A stretch of 64,000 nt of DNA from positions 1 to 64,000 of the forward strand of contig RECQ01000040.1 of assembly GCA_007693965.1 (NCBI GenBank), written 5' to 3'. The notes under the pieces are model-generated. The model did not search any database and had not been told where the DNA came from. It saw only the letters and a program-made list of their open reading frames with translations. The stretch is from Phycisphaeraceae bacterium. Lineage in GTDB: Bacteria > Planctomycetota > Phycisphaerae > Phycisphaerales > UBA1924. The position numbers and the translations under genes were made by a program. Shown here piece by piece: positions 51,411-61,052 of this stretch (position 1 is the stretch's first letter; each line of letters opens with the position of its first letter).

Positions 51411-52379
51411 TCAGGACTTGTGGGCGCGCCACCAGTCGATGGTCTGCTTCAGCCCATCTTCGAAGCCGACTTCGGCCTTCCAGCCCAGCAATTCGGCGGC
51501 CCGGTTGGTGTCGAGGCAGCGGCGGGGCTGGCCGTCGGGTTTGGTCGAGTCCCAGCGGATTTCGCCGCGAAAGCCGCAGAGCTTCACGATCAGCTCCACC
51601 AGGTCGCGGATGGTGATTTCGCGGGAGGAGCCGAGGTTGATGGGCGTGGGCTCATCCATCCGCTCGGCGGCCCGGAGAATGCCCGCCGCGGCGTCCTCGA
51701 CGTACAGAAACTCGCGGCTGGCCTTGCCGGTGCCCCAGCAGACGATGTGATCGGCGCCGGAATCCACCGCCTCGACGCACTTGCGGACCAGCGCCGGGAT
51801 GACGTGGCTGGTCTCCAGGTCGAAATTGTCACCGGGTCCGTAGAGGTTCACCGGGAGCAGGTACGCCGACTTCATGCCGTACTGCAGGCGGTAGGCGTCC
51901 AGCATCTGCCATGCGGCCTTCTTGGCCACGCCGTAGGGGGCGTTGGTCTCCTCGGGATAGCCGTTCCACAGTTCCTCTTCCTTGAAGGGAACCGGCGTGA
52001 ACTTGGGATAGGCGCAGATCGTGCCGACTTGCACGAATTTCGAGCCTTGCTCGATCAACCCTGCGATTCGGAACTGCTCGATCAGGTGCATCGCCATGGC
52101 CATGTTGGCGAAAAAATAGCGCCCCGGATTGGCCCGATTGGCGCCGATTCCCCCCACTTCCGCCGCCAGGTGGAAGACCAGGTCGACGGGATCGCCCCCG
52201 AAGGCCTCCTTGTAGAGTCGCTCGCAGGCTGCTTCATGGGTGAGATCGAACTCTTTGCGTCGGGGGATGAAGATGTCCACCTCCCGCACACCCGCCTCGA
52301 CCAGCCGCCGGCACAGCACGCGCCCGAGAAACCCGGCGCCGCCGGTGACGATGACCTTCTTCTTCGTAAGCGTAGACAC
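51411..52379 (-). CDS. fcl: GDP-L-fucose synthase
   Basis: The 322-residue enzyme has the NADP site [25 protein letters not shown], the conserved [15 protein letters not shown] and the catalytic YGVAKKA, then [10 protein letters not shown]. It turns the 4-keto-6-deoxymannose intermediate made by Gmd (54162) into GDP-fucose. A GTG start at 52379 is chosen: GGAGGGAG lies eight bases upstream and the Rossmann strand begins right after. It is the first gene of the long leftward operon and diverges from the flippase gene, with about 80 bp between. Confidence 0.95.
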   Translation of the reverse strand: MSTLTKKKVIVTGGAGFLGRVLCRRLVEAGVREVDIFIPRRKEFDLTHEAACERLYKEAFGGDPVDLVFHLAAEVGGIGANRANPGRYFFANMAMAMHLIEQFRIAGLIEQGSKFVQVGTICAYPKFTPVPFKEEELWNGYPEETNAPYGVAKKAAWQMLDAYRLQYGMKSAYLLPVNLYGPGDNFDLETSHVIPALVRKCVEAVDSGADHIVCWGTGKASREFLYVEDAAAGILRAAERMDEPTPINLGSSREITIRDLVELIVKLCGFRGEIRWDSTKPDGQPRRCLDTNRAAELLGWKAEVGFEDGLKQTIDWWRAHKS

Positions 52380-52457
52380 GACGCGATCTCCCTCCGGCCT
52401 GATGAAGCCTGCAACTCTTGAAAGTGGCGAGTCTAGCGGGGCGTCCGTGCCGATACC

Positions 52458-54146
52458 ATGTCGCCCCTCATGAGCACCTCCGCCGACAAACAAATGGTCG
52501 ATCAAGGCAATCCCGGCAAAGGGGCCGGACCTGCGCCCGCGAAGGGCATCGGCCGGGCGGTGAGTGGAGGCGTCTCGTGGATGATGCTCAACACGGCGGT
52601 GAGCCGGTCGGCGGGACTGTTGTCACAGATCGCACTGGGGTACCTGCTCACGGCGGAGGATTTCGGCATCGCCGCCCAGGCGATCGCGTTCGGGGCCATT
52701 CTCCAGGTGATGCGTGATGGCGGCGCCCGACGTGTGCTGATCCAGCGGGGGCAGAAGGAGTACCCGTCGCTCCGAGGTGTGATTTTTTGGATTTCGGCGA
52801 TTTTCAATCTGATGACGGCCGGGCTCATGGTCTCACTCGCACCTGTCGCGGCGAGTTACTACAACGAGCCACAGGTCGAGGTCATGCTCTACATCTTTGC
52901 GACGGTGCTTCCGTTGAGCACCTTCTCGTCGATGCTGAGCGCGAAGCTGGCAATCGACCTGCGCTTTCGATCCATTGCGATCGTGCGGGCGATGTCGGCG
53001 ACGCTGCGGGCGACGCTCATCGTCGTCTTTGCGCTACTGGGCTTCGGACCTCTCAGCTTCGTGCTCCCGATGCCGATCGTCGCCATCTTCGACGGAATCT
53101 GCTTCTACATCCTGGTGCGGGAGCACCCGTGGAAACTCTCGCCGCAGTTTTCCAGATGGCCCGTGCTGCTCAAATCGACAGGCTGGGTGATTCTGGGCAC
53201 GTTGGCGACAGCGGCGTACAACCAGGGCGACTACATCGTGCTGGGCAGCATCGTCGCCACCGGCGTTCTCGGTGTCTACTACTTCGCATACCAGCTCTCA
53301 AAGCAGGTGATCATCCTGCTCATGTACAACCTGCAGGTGGTGCTGATGCCGGCGCTCTCGCGGCTGAACGACGAGCCGGAGCGCCAACGGGCCGCGGCTC
53401 TGAAGGCGGCGCGGATCCTGATGTTGCTTGCAGCGCCGACTTCGCTGGCCATCGTTTGCATCATCCATCCACTTGAAGATTTCCTTTGGCGCGGGCGCTG
53501 GGCCGAGGCGGTGCTCCCCGTCATGGTGCTCGGCGCCGTGCTCCCGCTCAACATCCTCAGCGTGATACCCAAGACATTGGTTATCTCAACCGGAAGATTC
53601 CGCCTGTGGAGCTGCCTGATGCTGATCGATGCGGCGGGGGTGATGACCGCGGCGGGAATCGGCGGATACCTGACCACCGATCGGGCCGGGCTGGAATTCT
53701 TCGATGGAGAAGCGCTCGATCCGTTCGGCATCGCCCTTGCAATCGGGCTCTACAACTGTTTCAGCGTCACAATCCTCTCACGGATCGCGCTCCGGTCGGT
53801 CGGGCTGCGCCTGCGCCAGCTCCTTGTGAGTACCGCGCCTGCCTACGCAATCACGATCGCAGTGTCGATCGTGGTCGTTGCGCTCGACAGAACCGTCTTC
53901 TCCGGACTGACATCACTGGACCAGCTTTTCCTGGCGGCGTGGCTCTTCGGCGGGTCGCTGCTGGTCTTCCTGCCCATCGCGCTGCACGATGATGTGGGCA
54001 CGCTGATTGACATCATCCCCGGCCCGCTGCGTCCTCTGGCGGCGGCGACAGCCCGCCGGCGACCCGGAGGCGGCGCTGAGTTCAGGGCGCTGAAAAGTAA
54101 GAGAAAGAAAGGCGCCGCGCCTTCTGGCCTCGACGACTTGGACTGA
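52458..54146 (+). CDS. Wzx-type polysaccharide flippase
   Basis: The 562-residue protein has about twelve to fourteen membrane helices. The lead-in [21 protein letters not shown] and the segment [18 protein letters not shown] are typical of the oligosaccharide flippase (MOP) superfamily. It should move lipid-linked repeat units across the inner membrane for the polymerase encoded at 36746. The C-terminal tail is basic and cytoplasmic. A second ATG at 52470 is equally possible as start. It ends 15 bp from the convergent gmd gene. Confidence 0.92.
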   Translation: MSPLMSTSADKQMVDQGNPGKGAGPAPAKGIGRAVSGGVSWMMLNTAVSRSAGLLSQIALGYLLTAEDFGIAAQAIAFGAILQVMRDGGARRVLIQRGQKEYPSLRGVIFWISAIFNLMTAGLMVSLAPVAASYYNEPQVEVMLYIFATVLPLSTFSSMLSAKLAIDLRFRSIAIVRAMSATLRATLIVVFALLGFGPLSFVLPMPIVAIFDGICFYILVREHPWKLSPQFSRWPVLLKSTGWVILGTLATAAYNQGDYIVLGSIVATGVLGVYYFAYQLSKQVIILLMYNLQVVLMPALSRLNDEPERQRAAALKAARILMLLAAPTSLAIVCIIHPLEDFLWRGRWAEAVLPVMVLGAVLPLNILSVIPKTLVISTGRFRLWSCLMLIDAAGVMTAAGIGGYLTTDRAGLEFFDGEALDPFGIALAIGLYNCFSVTILSRIALRSVGLRLRQLLVSTAPAYAITIAVSIVVVALDRTVFSGLTSLDQLFLAAWLFGGSLLVFLPIALHDDVGTLIDIIPGPLRPLAAATARRRPGGGAEFRALKSKRKKGAAPSGLDDLD

Positions 54147-54161
54147 GCCGCGTATCTGCCG

Positions 54162-55220
54162 CTACTGATCGTGCCCGCTCATCTCCGGCAGCTTGTGGCC
54201 CGCATCGCGCAGTGTCTTCTCGCGCTTCGCGATCTCCATGTCGGCGTCGACCATCATCTTCACCAGCTCCTTGAAGCTCACCTTCGGGGTCCAGCCGAGC
54301 TTCTGCTTCGCCTTCGAGGGGTCGCCAAGCAGCAGGTCGACCTCCGCGGGGCGGAGGTATCGCTCATCGAACTCGACGTAGTCGCTCCAGTCGAGGCCGG
54401 CCTCGGTGAAGGCGGCTTCGCAGAACTCGCGGACGCTGTGCGTCTCGCCGGTGGCGGCGACGTAGTCCCCCGGCTCCTCCTGCTGGAGCATCATCCACAT
54501 CATCTCGACGTAGTCGCCGGCGTATCCCCAGTCGCGCTTCGAGTCCAGATTGCCGAGGTAGAGCTTCTTCTGCATGCCCAGCTTGATGCGCCCGACAGCG
54601 CGGGTGATCTTGCGAGTGACGAACGTTTCGCCGCGGCGCGGGCTCTCGTGGTTGAAGAGGATGCCGCAGGACGCGTGCATTCCGTACGACTCGCGGTAGT
54701 TCACCGCGATCCAGTGGGCGAAGACCTTGGCGCAGGCGTAGGGCGAGCGGGGGTAGAAGGGCGTGGTCTCCTTCTGCGGCGTCTCGACCACCTTGCCGAA
54801 CATCTCGCTCGACGACGCCTGGTAGTAGCGGACGCGCTCGTCGAACTCCTTCTCGTAGTCGCGGATCGCTTCGAGGAGCTTGAGGGCCCCGATGCCCACC
54901 GTCTCGGCGGTGTAGATCGGGTTGTCGAAGCTGACGCGCACATGGCTCTGGGCGCCGAGGTTGTACACCTCGCGGGGCTTGACCTGGCGCATGAGGCGCG
55001 ACAGCGCGTTGGCGTCGTTCAGGTCGCCGTAGTGCAGCAGCAGGCGGGCGTCGGGCAGGTGGGGGTCGCGGTAGAGGTGGTCCAGCCGCTCGGTGTTGAA
55101 GCTGCTGGCCCGACGGATGACGCCATGCACCTCGTACCCCTTCTTCAGCAGAAATTCGGCGAGGTAACTGCCGTCCTGGCCCGTGATTCCGGTGATGAGC
55201 GCTCGCTTGGGGTCTGGCAT
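54162..55220 (-). CDS. gmd: GDP-mannose 4,6-dehydratase
   Basis: The 352-residue enzyme has [39 protein letters not shown], the catalytic [10 protein letters not shown], and [17 protein letters not shown], all diagnostic for Gmd. It makes GDP-4-keto-6-deoxymannose for Fcl. The gene is monocistronic on the minus strand, convergent with the flippase and divergent from sat, with about 300 bp shared with the latter. Confidence 0.97.
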   Translation of the reverse strand: MPDPKRALITGITGQDGSYLAEFLLKKGYEVHGVIRRASSFNTERLDHLYRDPHLPDARLLLHYGDLNDANALSRLMRQVKPREVYNLGAQSHVRVSFDNPIYTAETVGIGALKLLEAIRDYEKEFDERVRYYQASSSEMFGKVVETPQKETTPFYPRSPYACAKVFAHWIAVNYRESYGMHASCGILFNHESPRRGETFVTRKITRAVGRIKLGMQKKLYLGNLDSKRDWGYAGDYVEMMWMMLQQEEPGDYVAATGETHSVREFCEAAFTEAGLDWSDYVEFDERYLRPAEVDLLLGDPSKAKQKLGWTPKVSFKELVKMMVDADMEIAKREKTLRDAGHKLPEMSGHDQ

Positions 55221-55479
55221 GGGTGCTCCGATCTCTGCTCTCGTGGGGGGCGATGGGTCTTGTTGGGACGGACAGTCTAATGGCCCCTCGGGGCCCCGTG
55301 ATCGGCCGGCTCGCAGCGCCGGGTTCCCGGACCGACTCCGGAGTGAGGGTTGGGTGAAAATCGGGCGTTCGAAGCCGCGACTTCCGCCTCCAGGCGGATT
55401 CCACGCAGCTTGCCCACCACCTTCGCGGGCGATCTGCTACTCTCTCCGCCCCTGTTCAATTTTGCGAAATAGTCTTAAA

Positions 55480-55501
55480 GGCCCCATCCCGAAGCGGGGC
55501 C
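55480..55501 (+). promoter_or_regulatory. Leader hairpin ahead of sat
   Basis: GGCCCC (55480-55485) can pair with GGGGCC (55496-55501) across a 10-nt loop, just after an AT-rich patch (TTGCGAAATAGTCTTAAA) and 17 bp before the sat start codon. It may influence translation or be incidental; no known riboswitch is recognised. Confidence 0.35.
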
Positions 55502-55518
55502 GGTCTGGAGAGCTTGAG

Positions 55519-56715
55519 ATGTCCGGCCTGATCCCCCCCCATGGCGCCCGTCCCGGCGCTGAACCCGTCAATCAAGTCGCAATCGGCGCCCGTGTCGAGG
55601 AGCTGACCCGTGAAGCCGCCTCGCTCCCACGGATCGACCTCTCCGCCAAGCAGTCCTGCGACCTCGAGATGCTGGGCGTCGGCGCCTTCTCGCCCCTGAC
55701 CGGGTTCATGGGCAAGGCCGATTTCGAGTCGGTCTGTCGCTCCATGAAGCTCACAAGCGGCGACATCTGGCCCATCCCGATCCTGCTCAGCGTCGACAAA
55801 GCCAAAGCGCCAAAGGTCGGCGACCGGGTCGCCCTCCACGCGACCGCGCCCTCGACCGGCAAGAGCGTCCTCCAGGCCGTGATGACCGTCGAAGAGGTCT
55901 TCCCCCACGACAAGAAGCTCGAGATTCCGAACGTCTTCCGCACGGAGGACGAGGCTCACCCCGGAGTCAAGCAGGTCATGGAGGAAGGCGACACCTGCGT
56001 CGCCGGCCCCATCGAGCTCATCGAGACCTGTATCGACCCCTCCGGTCCCGAGGCCTTTCTCGACCATCGCAAGACGCCGGGCGAAACGCGGGAGTTGTTC
56101 CAGAATCACGGCTGGAAAACCGTCGCCGCCTTCCAGACCCGCAACCCCATCCACCGGGCCCATGAGTACCTGTGCAAGTGCGCTCAGGAGATCTGCGACG
56201 GCCTGCTCATCCACCCGCTGGTGGGCGAGACCAAGCCCGGCGACATCCCCGCCGATGTGCGCATGCGGTGCTACAAGGTGCTCATCGACACGTACTTCGT
56301 GAAGGAGCGCACGGCGCTGACCGTCATGCCCGCGGCGATGCGTTACGCCGGCCCCCGCGAAGCCGTGCTGCACGCCCTGGTCCGCAAGAACTACGGCTGC
56401 ACCCACTTCATCGTGGGACGCGACCACGCCGGCGTCGGCGACTACTACGGCACCTACGACGCCCAGCTCATCTTCGACGAGCTGGACAAGGAAAACCTCG
56501 GCATCGAGCCCCTGAAGTTCGAGCACGCGGCGTACTCGAAGAAGGCCCAGGGCATGGTGTCCGCCAAGACCTTCCCGAAGCTCGAGGGCGACCAGGTCTT
56601 CCTCTCAGGCACCAAGGTGCGCGAACTGCTGAGCAAGGGTGAGCGTCCCCCGGCGGAGTTCTCCCGCCCCGAGGTGGCGGACGAGCTGATCCAGTGGGCG
56701 ACCGGCAAGGCCTGA
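55519..56715 (+). CDS. sat: Sulfate adenylyltransferase (ATP sulfurylase, homomeric Sat type)
   Basis: The 398-residue enzyme has FSPLTGFMGKADFESV, the ATP-binding QTRNPIHRAHEYL and GRDHAGVGDYYGTYDA, and the C-terminal FLSGTKVRELL. It makes APS from sulfate and ATP. It is the single-chain Sat and not CysDN, and lacks a fused APS-kinase domain; CysC is encoded separately at 29866. GGAG nine bases upstream supports the ATG at 55519. A sulfotransferase gene follows directly, so APS is likely channelled to PAPS and sulfation. Confidence 0.97.
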   Translation: MSGLIPPHGARPGAEPVNQVAIGARVEELTREAASLPRIDLSAKQSCDLEMLGVGAFSPLTGFMGKADFESVCRSMKLTSGDIWPIPILLSVDKAKAPKVGDRVALHATAPSTGKSVLQAVMTVEEVFPHDKKLEIPNVFRTEDEAHPGVKQVMEEGDTCVAGPIELIETCIDPSGPEAFLDHRKTPGETRELFQNHGWKTVAAFQTRNPIHRAHEYLCKCAQEICDGLLIHPLVGETKPGDIPADVRMRCYKVLIDTYFVKERTALTVMPAAMRYAGPREAVLHALVRKNYGCTHFIVGRDHAGVGDYYGTYDAQLIFDELDKENLGIEPLKFEHAAYSKKAQGMVSAKTFPKLEGDQVFLSGTKVRELLSKGERPPAEFSRPEVADELIQWATGKA

Positions 56716-56831
56716 GCATCCGGTTTCTTTCGCTCAAGAGGGGCGTCATTCCCGGTCGATGACGAGACGGAGCGCGCCCGTGCGGATGCGGGTCTGCGCT
56801 GAGCGATCTCGAAGCCAGGACCCCTTCAGCC

Positions 56832-57761
56832 ATGACCATCGATTTCGAGCAGGCCTACCTGCAGTGGAAGGCCTCTCACGAGGTCGTCGATCAGCGCCGC
56901 AAGCTCTTCATCGTCGGCTGCGCCAAGTCCGGCACCACGTGGATGCTCAACCTGCTCAATGGCCATGACGAAGTCGTCATTTCCGGTGAAGGCGGGTTTG
57001 CCTGGCGGCTGCTTCCGATTTTGTCGCAGGCCTTCAACGCCTTCAACCAGCATCAGCGCGACCACGGCCACAACGACATCACCATCCTGCGCGACTTCGA
57101 GTTGATGGCGGCGCTGCGCTCCATCATCGATGGCCAGTTCGTCCGCTACCTGGGCGAATCCGGCAAGGAGCCTTCGGCGGTGCGCATCGTCGGCGACAAG
57201 ACGCCGCAGCACTCCGTGGGCATTCCCGTTCTGAACCAGCTCTACCCCGATGCGCTCTTCATGCACGTGGTGCGCGATCCACGCGATGTCGCCGTCAGCG
57301 CGTGGCACCACTTCGGCCGTGATATGGACAACAGCGAACGCGAGCGCTTCGCCAGGCAGTACATGACCGAAACCTGGCCCATCAACGTCACCCGGGCCCG
57401 CGAGGCGGGGACGCTGCTGGGCGACCGGTACACCGAGGTCCGTTACGAGGACCTGCACGCCGATGAGCCCGATGTGGTGGCCCGCGTCCTGCGGTTCATC
57501 GGCGTCGATGACTCGGAGGAGGCGGTCGGCAAGTGCATGAACTCCGGCTGCTTCAAGAAGCGGTCCGGGGGCCGCAATCGCGGCGAAGAGAAAAACAACG
57601 AGTTCCTCCGGCGCGGCGTGGTGGGCGACTGGGTCAACCACCTGCCCGCCGACGCGGTTCGCCAGTGGACCGGCGCCATCGCTGACACCATGCAATCCTT
57701 CGGCTACGACCCCGCCGGCACACCGGGTCAGACCTCCGCATCAGACGCCGCAGCCGCCTGA
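56832..57761 (+). CDS. Sulfotransferase 5
   Basis: The 309-residue protein has the PAPS loop FIVGCAKSGTTWMLNLL (about residues 26-42), GDKTPQH, and the 3'-phosphate motif FMHVVRDPRDVAVSAWHHF, and ends with the GVVGDWVNHLP seen in the classical sulfotransferase-1 family. It lies 116 bp after sat and about 95 bp before the UDP-xylose synthase gene on the same strand. It is most like sulfotransferase 3. Confidence 0.94.
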   Translation: MTIDFEQAYLQWKASHEVVDQRRKLFIVGCAKSGTTWMLNLLNGHDEVVISGEGGFAWRLLPILSQAFNAFNQHQRDHGHNDITILRDFELMAALRSIIDGQFVRYLGESGKEPSAVRIVGDKTPQHSVGIPVLNQLYPDALFMHVVRDPRDVAVSAWHHFGRDMDNSERERFARQYMTETWPINVTRAREAGTLLGDRYTEVRYEDLHADEPDVVARVLRFIGVDDSEEAVGKCMNSGCFKKRSGGRNRGEEKNNEFLRRGVVGDWVNHLPADAVRQWTGAIADTMQSFGYDPAGTPGQTSASDAAAA

Positions 57762-57857
57762 CCCCTGTCCCGAGGTCAGATCGCCCACGAAATCCCCACC
57801 GGATACCCTGCACGCCAGCAACTGAAAGCCCAGGCACCCACGGAGCAGCGCTGAGCG

Positions 57858-58832
57858 ATGGCAGGAATCAAACGAATTCTCGTGACCGGCGGCGCCGGCT
57901 TTCTCGGCAGCCACCTGTGCGACCGGCTCGTCGACGCCGGGCACGATGTAATCTGTATTGACAATTTCTTCACAAGCCAGAAGTCGAACGTCACGCATCT
58001 GCTCGATAAACGGAATTTCGAACTCATCCGCCACGATGTCACGCACCCTGTGTGGCTCGAGGTGGATCAGATCTACAACCTCGCCTGCCCGGCCGCGCCG
58101 GGGCATTACCAGTACAACCCAATCAAGACGATGAAGACGTCGGTGCTCGGCGCCATCAACATGCTCGGCGCCGCCAAGCGCTGCCGGGCCCGCGTTCTCC
58201 AGGCCTCTACCAGCGAGGTGTACGGCGACCCGGAGGTGCACCCGCAGCCGGAGAGCTACCGCGGCGCCGTGAACCCCATCGGCCCCCGCGCCTGCTACGA
58301 CGAGGGCAAGCGGGCGGCGGAGACGCTCTTCTTCGATTATCACCGGCAGAACAAAGTCGATATCCGCGTTGTGCGCATCTTCAACACCTACGGGCCGAGG
58401 ATGCATCCCTTCGACGGGCGTGTCGTCTCCAACTTCATCCGCCAGGCGCTCGCCGGCGAGGACATCACCATATTCGGCGAAGGAAGCCAGACCCGCTCCT
58501 TCTGCTACGTGGACGACCTGGTGGACGGCATCATCGCGATGATGAATGGACCGGACGATTTCACGGGCCCGGTGAACCTCGGCAACCCGGAGGAATTCAC
58601 GATCCGCGAGCTGGCGGAGCGTGTGATCGACCTGACGGGAGCCGGCTCGAAGCTGATCTTCCAGCCGCTGCCCGAGGACGATCCGAAACAGCGTCAGCCC
58701 GACATCACGCTGGCGAGCGACCGGCTCGGATGGAAGCCCGGGGTGGAGCTCGCCGACGGCCTCGCCAGGACCATCGAGTGGTTCCGCTCGATCAATCTCG
58801 ATCACTACCGCGCCCCGACGCCCAACTATTGA
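57858..58832 (+). CDS. uxs: UDP-glucuronate decarboxylase (UDP-xylose synthase)
   Basis: The 324-residue enzyme has [31 protein letters not shown], the UXS-specific [34 protein letters not shown], and the catalytic [11 protein letters not shown], followed by [19 protein letters not shown]. These residues separate UXS from 4-epimerases. It converts UDP-glucuronate, made by the enzyme encoded next at 58977, to UDP-xylose. Start and end are family-typical. Confidence 0.96.
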   Translation: MAGIKRILVTGGAGFLGSHLCDRLVDAGHDVICIDNFFTSQKSNVTHLLDKRNFELIRHDVTHPVWLEVDQIYNLACPAAPGHYQYNPIKTMKTSVLGAINMLGAAKRCRARVLQASTSEVYGDPEVHPQPESYRGAVNPIGPRACYDEGKRAAETLFFDYHRQNKVDIRVVRIFNTYGPRMHPFDGRVVSNFIRQALAGEDITIFGEGSQTRSFCYVDDLVDGIIAMMNGPDDFTGPVNLGNPEEFTIRELAERVIDLTGAGSKLIFQPLPEDDPKQRQPDITLASDRLGWKPGVELADGLARTIEWFRSINLDHYRAPTPNY

Positions 58833-58976
58833 GGGCCTCGGCCGGGTCCGGGAAGCCTTCCGGCGTCGTGAGGGCCGATTTTTCATTCCTGCTTCGAACA
58901 CAGCGGCTGCGATGACGATACAACATTGCTCCGCGCGGCGGCCGCAGGACCGCGCCAGGAACGAGGAGATCCGCAG

Positions 58977-60320
58977 ATGCGACTTGCAATGGTGGGCGCC
59001 GGCTACGTCGGACTTGTCACCGGAACCTGTTTCGCCAACACCGGCAACGATGTCGTGTGTATGGATGTCGACCCGTCGAAGGTCGAGACACTCCGCAATG
59101 GAGGATGTCCGATCTACGAGCCTGGGCTCACCGAGATGATGCGCGCCAACGTGAAGGCCGGTCGCCTCAACTTCACGACCAATCCCGACGAAGCGTACCG
59201 CGATGCAGACATGATCTTCATCTGCGTGGGCACGCCCTCCGACGAATCCGGCCGCGCCGACCTCAAGTACATCTTCAAGGCCGCGGAGGATGTCGCGGAG
59301 GTGATCCTCGCGCTCGGGAAGAGTCAGAAGCCCAAGGTCGTGGTGGTCAAGTCCACGGTTCCCGTCGGCACCACTTTGAAAGTGAAGGAAGTGATTCGCG
59401 CCAAGGTCGGCGATGTTCCCTTCCACGTCGCCAACAATCCCGAATTTTTGAAAGAAGGCGCTGCGATCAATGACTTCCTCAAGCCCGACCGCGTCGTGGT
59501 CGGCGTCGAGAGCGAAGAGGTCGGCGAGCAGATGCGCATCCTCTACGAGCCATACGTTCGCCAGGGCAACCCCATCTTCATCATGGACATCCTCTCCAGC
59601 GAGATGGTCAAGTATGCCTCGAACGCCATGCTGGCCACCAAGATCTCCTTCATCAACGAGATCGCCAATCTGTGCGAGGTGTATGGCTCGAACATCAACC
59701 GCGTGCGCGAGGGCATGTGCTCGGACAAGCGGATCGGAAACCAGTTCCTCTACCCCGGCCTCGGCTACGGCGGATCATGCTTCCCCAAGGATGTGCTCGC
59801 GTGCATCGCGATGGGCGAAAGCGCTGATCGGCCCACTCGACTGCTTTCCAGCGTCCACGAGGTGAACCAGCGCCAGCGCGACGCCTTCTACAGCAAGATC
59901 GAAGGCCATTTCAACTCTGTCGGCGGCCTCGCAGGGCGCACCATCGCCTTCTGGGGCATCGCCTTCAAGCCCAACACCGACGACATCCGCGAAGCGCCCG
60001 CCCTCACCCTCATGCGCAAGTCCCTTGAAGCCGGCGCCTCCATCCGCGCTCACGACCCCGTCGCGATGGACAACGCGCGCGAGACGATCGAGGGACGCGT
60101 CGAGTTCTTCGAGGACATGTACCGCGCAGCCGAGGGCGCTGATGCGCTTGTCATCTCGACGGACTGGGATGAATTCAAGGCGCCCAACTTCGACCGTCTG
60201 CGCGAGCTGATGCGTTCGCCCGTCATCTTCGACGGTCGCAATCTCTACCGGCGCGAGCAGCCACAGGCCGCGGGTTTCTCGTACCACTCGGTCGGACGTC
60301 CTCCGGTCATTGCGTCCTGA
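58977..60320 (+). CDS. ugd: UDP-glucose 6-dehydrogenase
   Basis: The 447-residue enzyme has MRLAMVGAGYVGLVTGTCFA, FICVGTPSDESG, KSTVPVGTT, NPEFLKEGAAINDF and the catalytic-cysteine segment YGGSCFPKDVLA, as in the UGD/ManC-dehydrogenase family with UDP-glucose preference. It makes UDP-glucuronate for UXS and for the epimerase at 31921. GAGGAG ahead of the ATG at 58977 supports this start. The gene is followed 30 bp later by a methyltransferase gene. Confidence 0.96.
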   Translation: MRLAMVGAGYVGLVTGTCFANTGNDVVCMDVDPSKVETLRNGGCPIYEPGLTEMMRANVKAGRLNFTTNPDEAYRDADMIFICVGTPSDESGRADLKYIFKAAEDVAEVILALGKSQKPKVVVVKSTVPVGTTLKVKEVIRAKVGDVPFHVANNPEFLKEGAAINDFLKPDRVVVGVESEEVGEQMRILYEPYVRQGNPIFIMDILSSEMVKYASNAMLATKISFINEIANLCEVYGSNINRVREGMCSDKRIGNQFLYPGLGYGGSCFPKDVLACIAMGESADRPTRLLSSVHEVNQRQRDAFYSKIEGHFNSVGGLAGRTIAFWGIAFKPNTDDIREAPALTLMRKSLEAGASIRAHDPVAMDNARETIEGRVEFFEDMYRAAEGADALVISTDWDEFKAPNFDRLRELMRSPVIFDGRNLYRREQPQAAGFSYHSVGRPPVIAS

Positions 60321-60350
60321 CCAGTTCCTGAAACGCGAGAGCCAGGGACC

Positions 60351-61052
60351 ATGTCCACCAAGCTCGGCCCCATCGGCCGCCTCATGAAGATGATCCACGG
60401 GCCGATCTACGAGGCCCGCCTGCGCGAACTCGTCCGGCGCATCACGCCGCACCTGCGCGAGGGCGATCGGGCGCTGGATGTCGGCTGCGGCGTGGGGACG
60501 CTCGGCGTCGCTCTGATGGAGGGCGAGCAGGCGCCCACGGGTCTGATCGTCGAGGGGCTTGAGCGTCACAGGCGCGGAGGCGAGCCGATCACCGTGCATT
60601 CCTACCAAGGCGGGGTCATGCCCTTCGAGGACGACGCGTACGACGTCGTCATCCTCGCCGATGTGCTCCACCACGCGCCGGAGCACGACCAACTGCTGGC
60701 CGAGTGTGCCCGCGTTGCCAAACGGCTGCTGATCATCAAGGACCACCAGAGAGCGGGATTGCTGGCGTGGCCCAGAATCGCGCTCATCGACTGGGCCGCC
60801 AACGCGCCCTACGGCGTTTCCTGCCTTTTCCGATATCACACGCCCAGCGAGTGGAGCGAGATAGAGCGCCGGCACGGTCTTGAGCCGATCGAACGGATCG
60901 AACGCATGCGCCTCTACCCCTTCGGTTGGAACCTGCTCTTCGCCGGCCGGCTCCAGCGGCTCTGCATTCTCGAGCCCCATGGGGCCGCCGGACAAAATGG
61001 AGCTGCGACAGGCCCTGTGTCGGAGCGCAACGAGGCCGCCGCGAGCACATGA
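60351..61052 (+). CDS. Class I SAM-dependent methyltransferase
   Basis: The 233-residue protein has the SAM loop RALDVGCGVGTLGVAL, the second acidic position in IVEGLERH, and VVILADVLHHAPEHDQLL, as in UbiE/small-molecule methyltransferases. The acceptor is unknown; a lipid or sugar are the likely choices given the UbiA-type neighbour. The stop overlaps the next start by 4 bp (ATGA). Confidence 0.88.
   Translation: MSTKLGPIGRLMKMIHGPIYEARLRELVRRITPHLREGDRALDVGCGVGTLGVALMEGEQAPTGLIVEGLERHRRGGEPITVHSYQGGVMPFEDDAYDVVILADVLHHAPEHDQLLAECARVAKRLLIIKDHQRAGLLAWPRIALIDWAANAPYGVSCLFRYHTPSEWSEIERRHGLEPIERIERMRLYPFGWNLLFAGRLQRLCILEPHGAAGQNGAATGPVSERNEAAAST

Noticed and set aside
51411-52379. Ser-to-Thr change in the catalytic region of GDP-fucose synthase (VGTICAYPK)
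   Set aside because: From family knowledge a G-T-x-C-x-Y-P-K form is common in one large bacterial subgroup; the substitution is conservative and not unusual.
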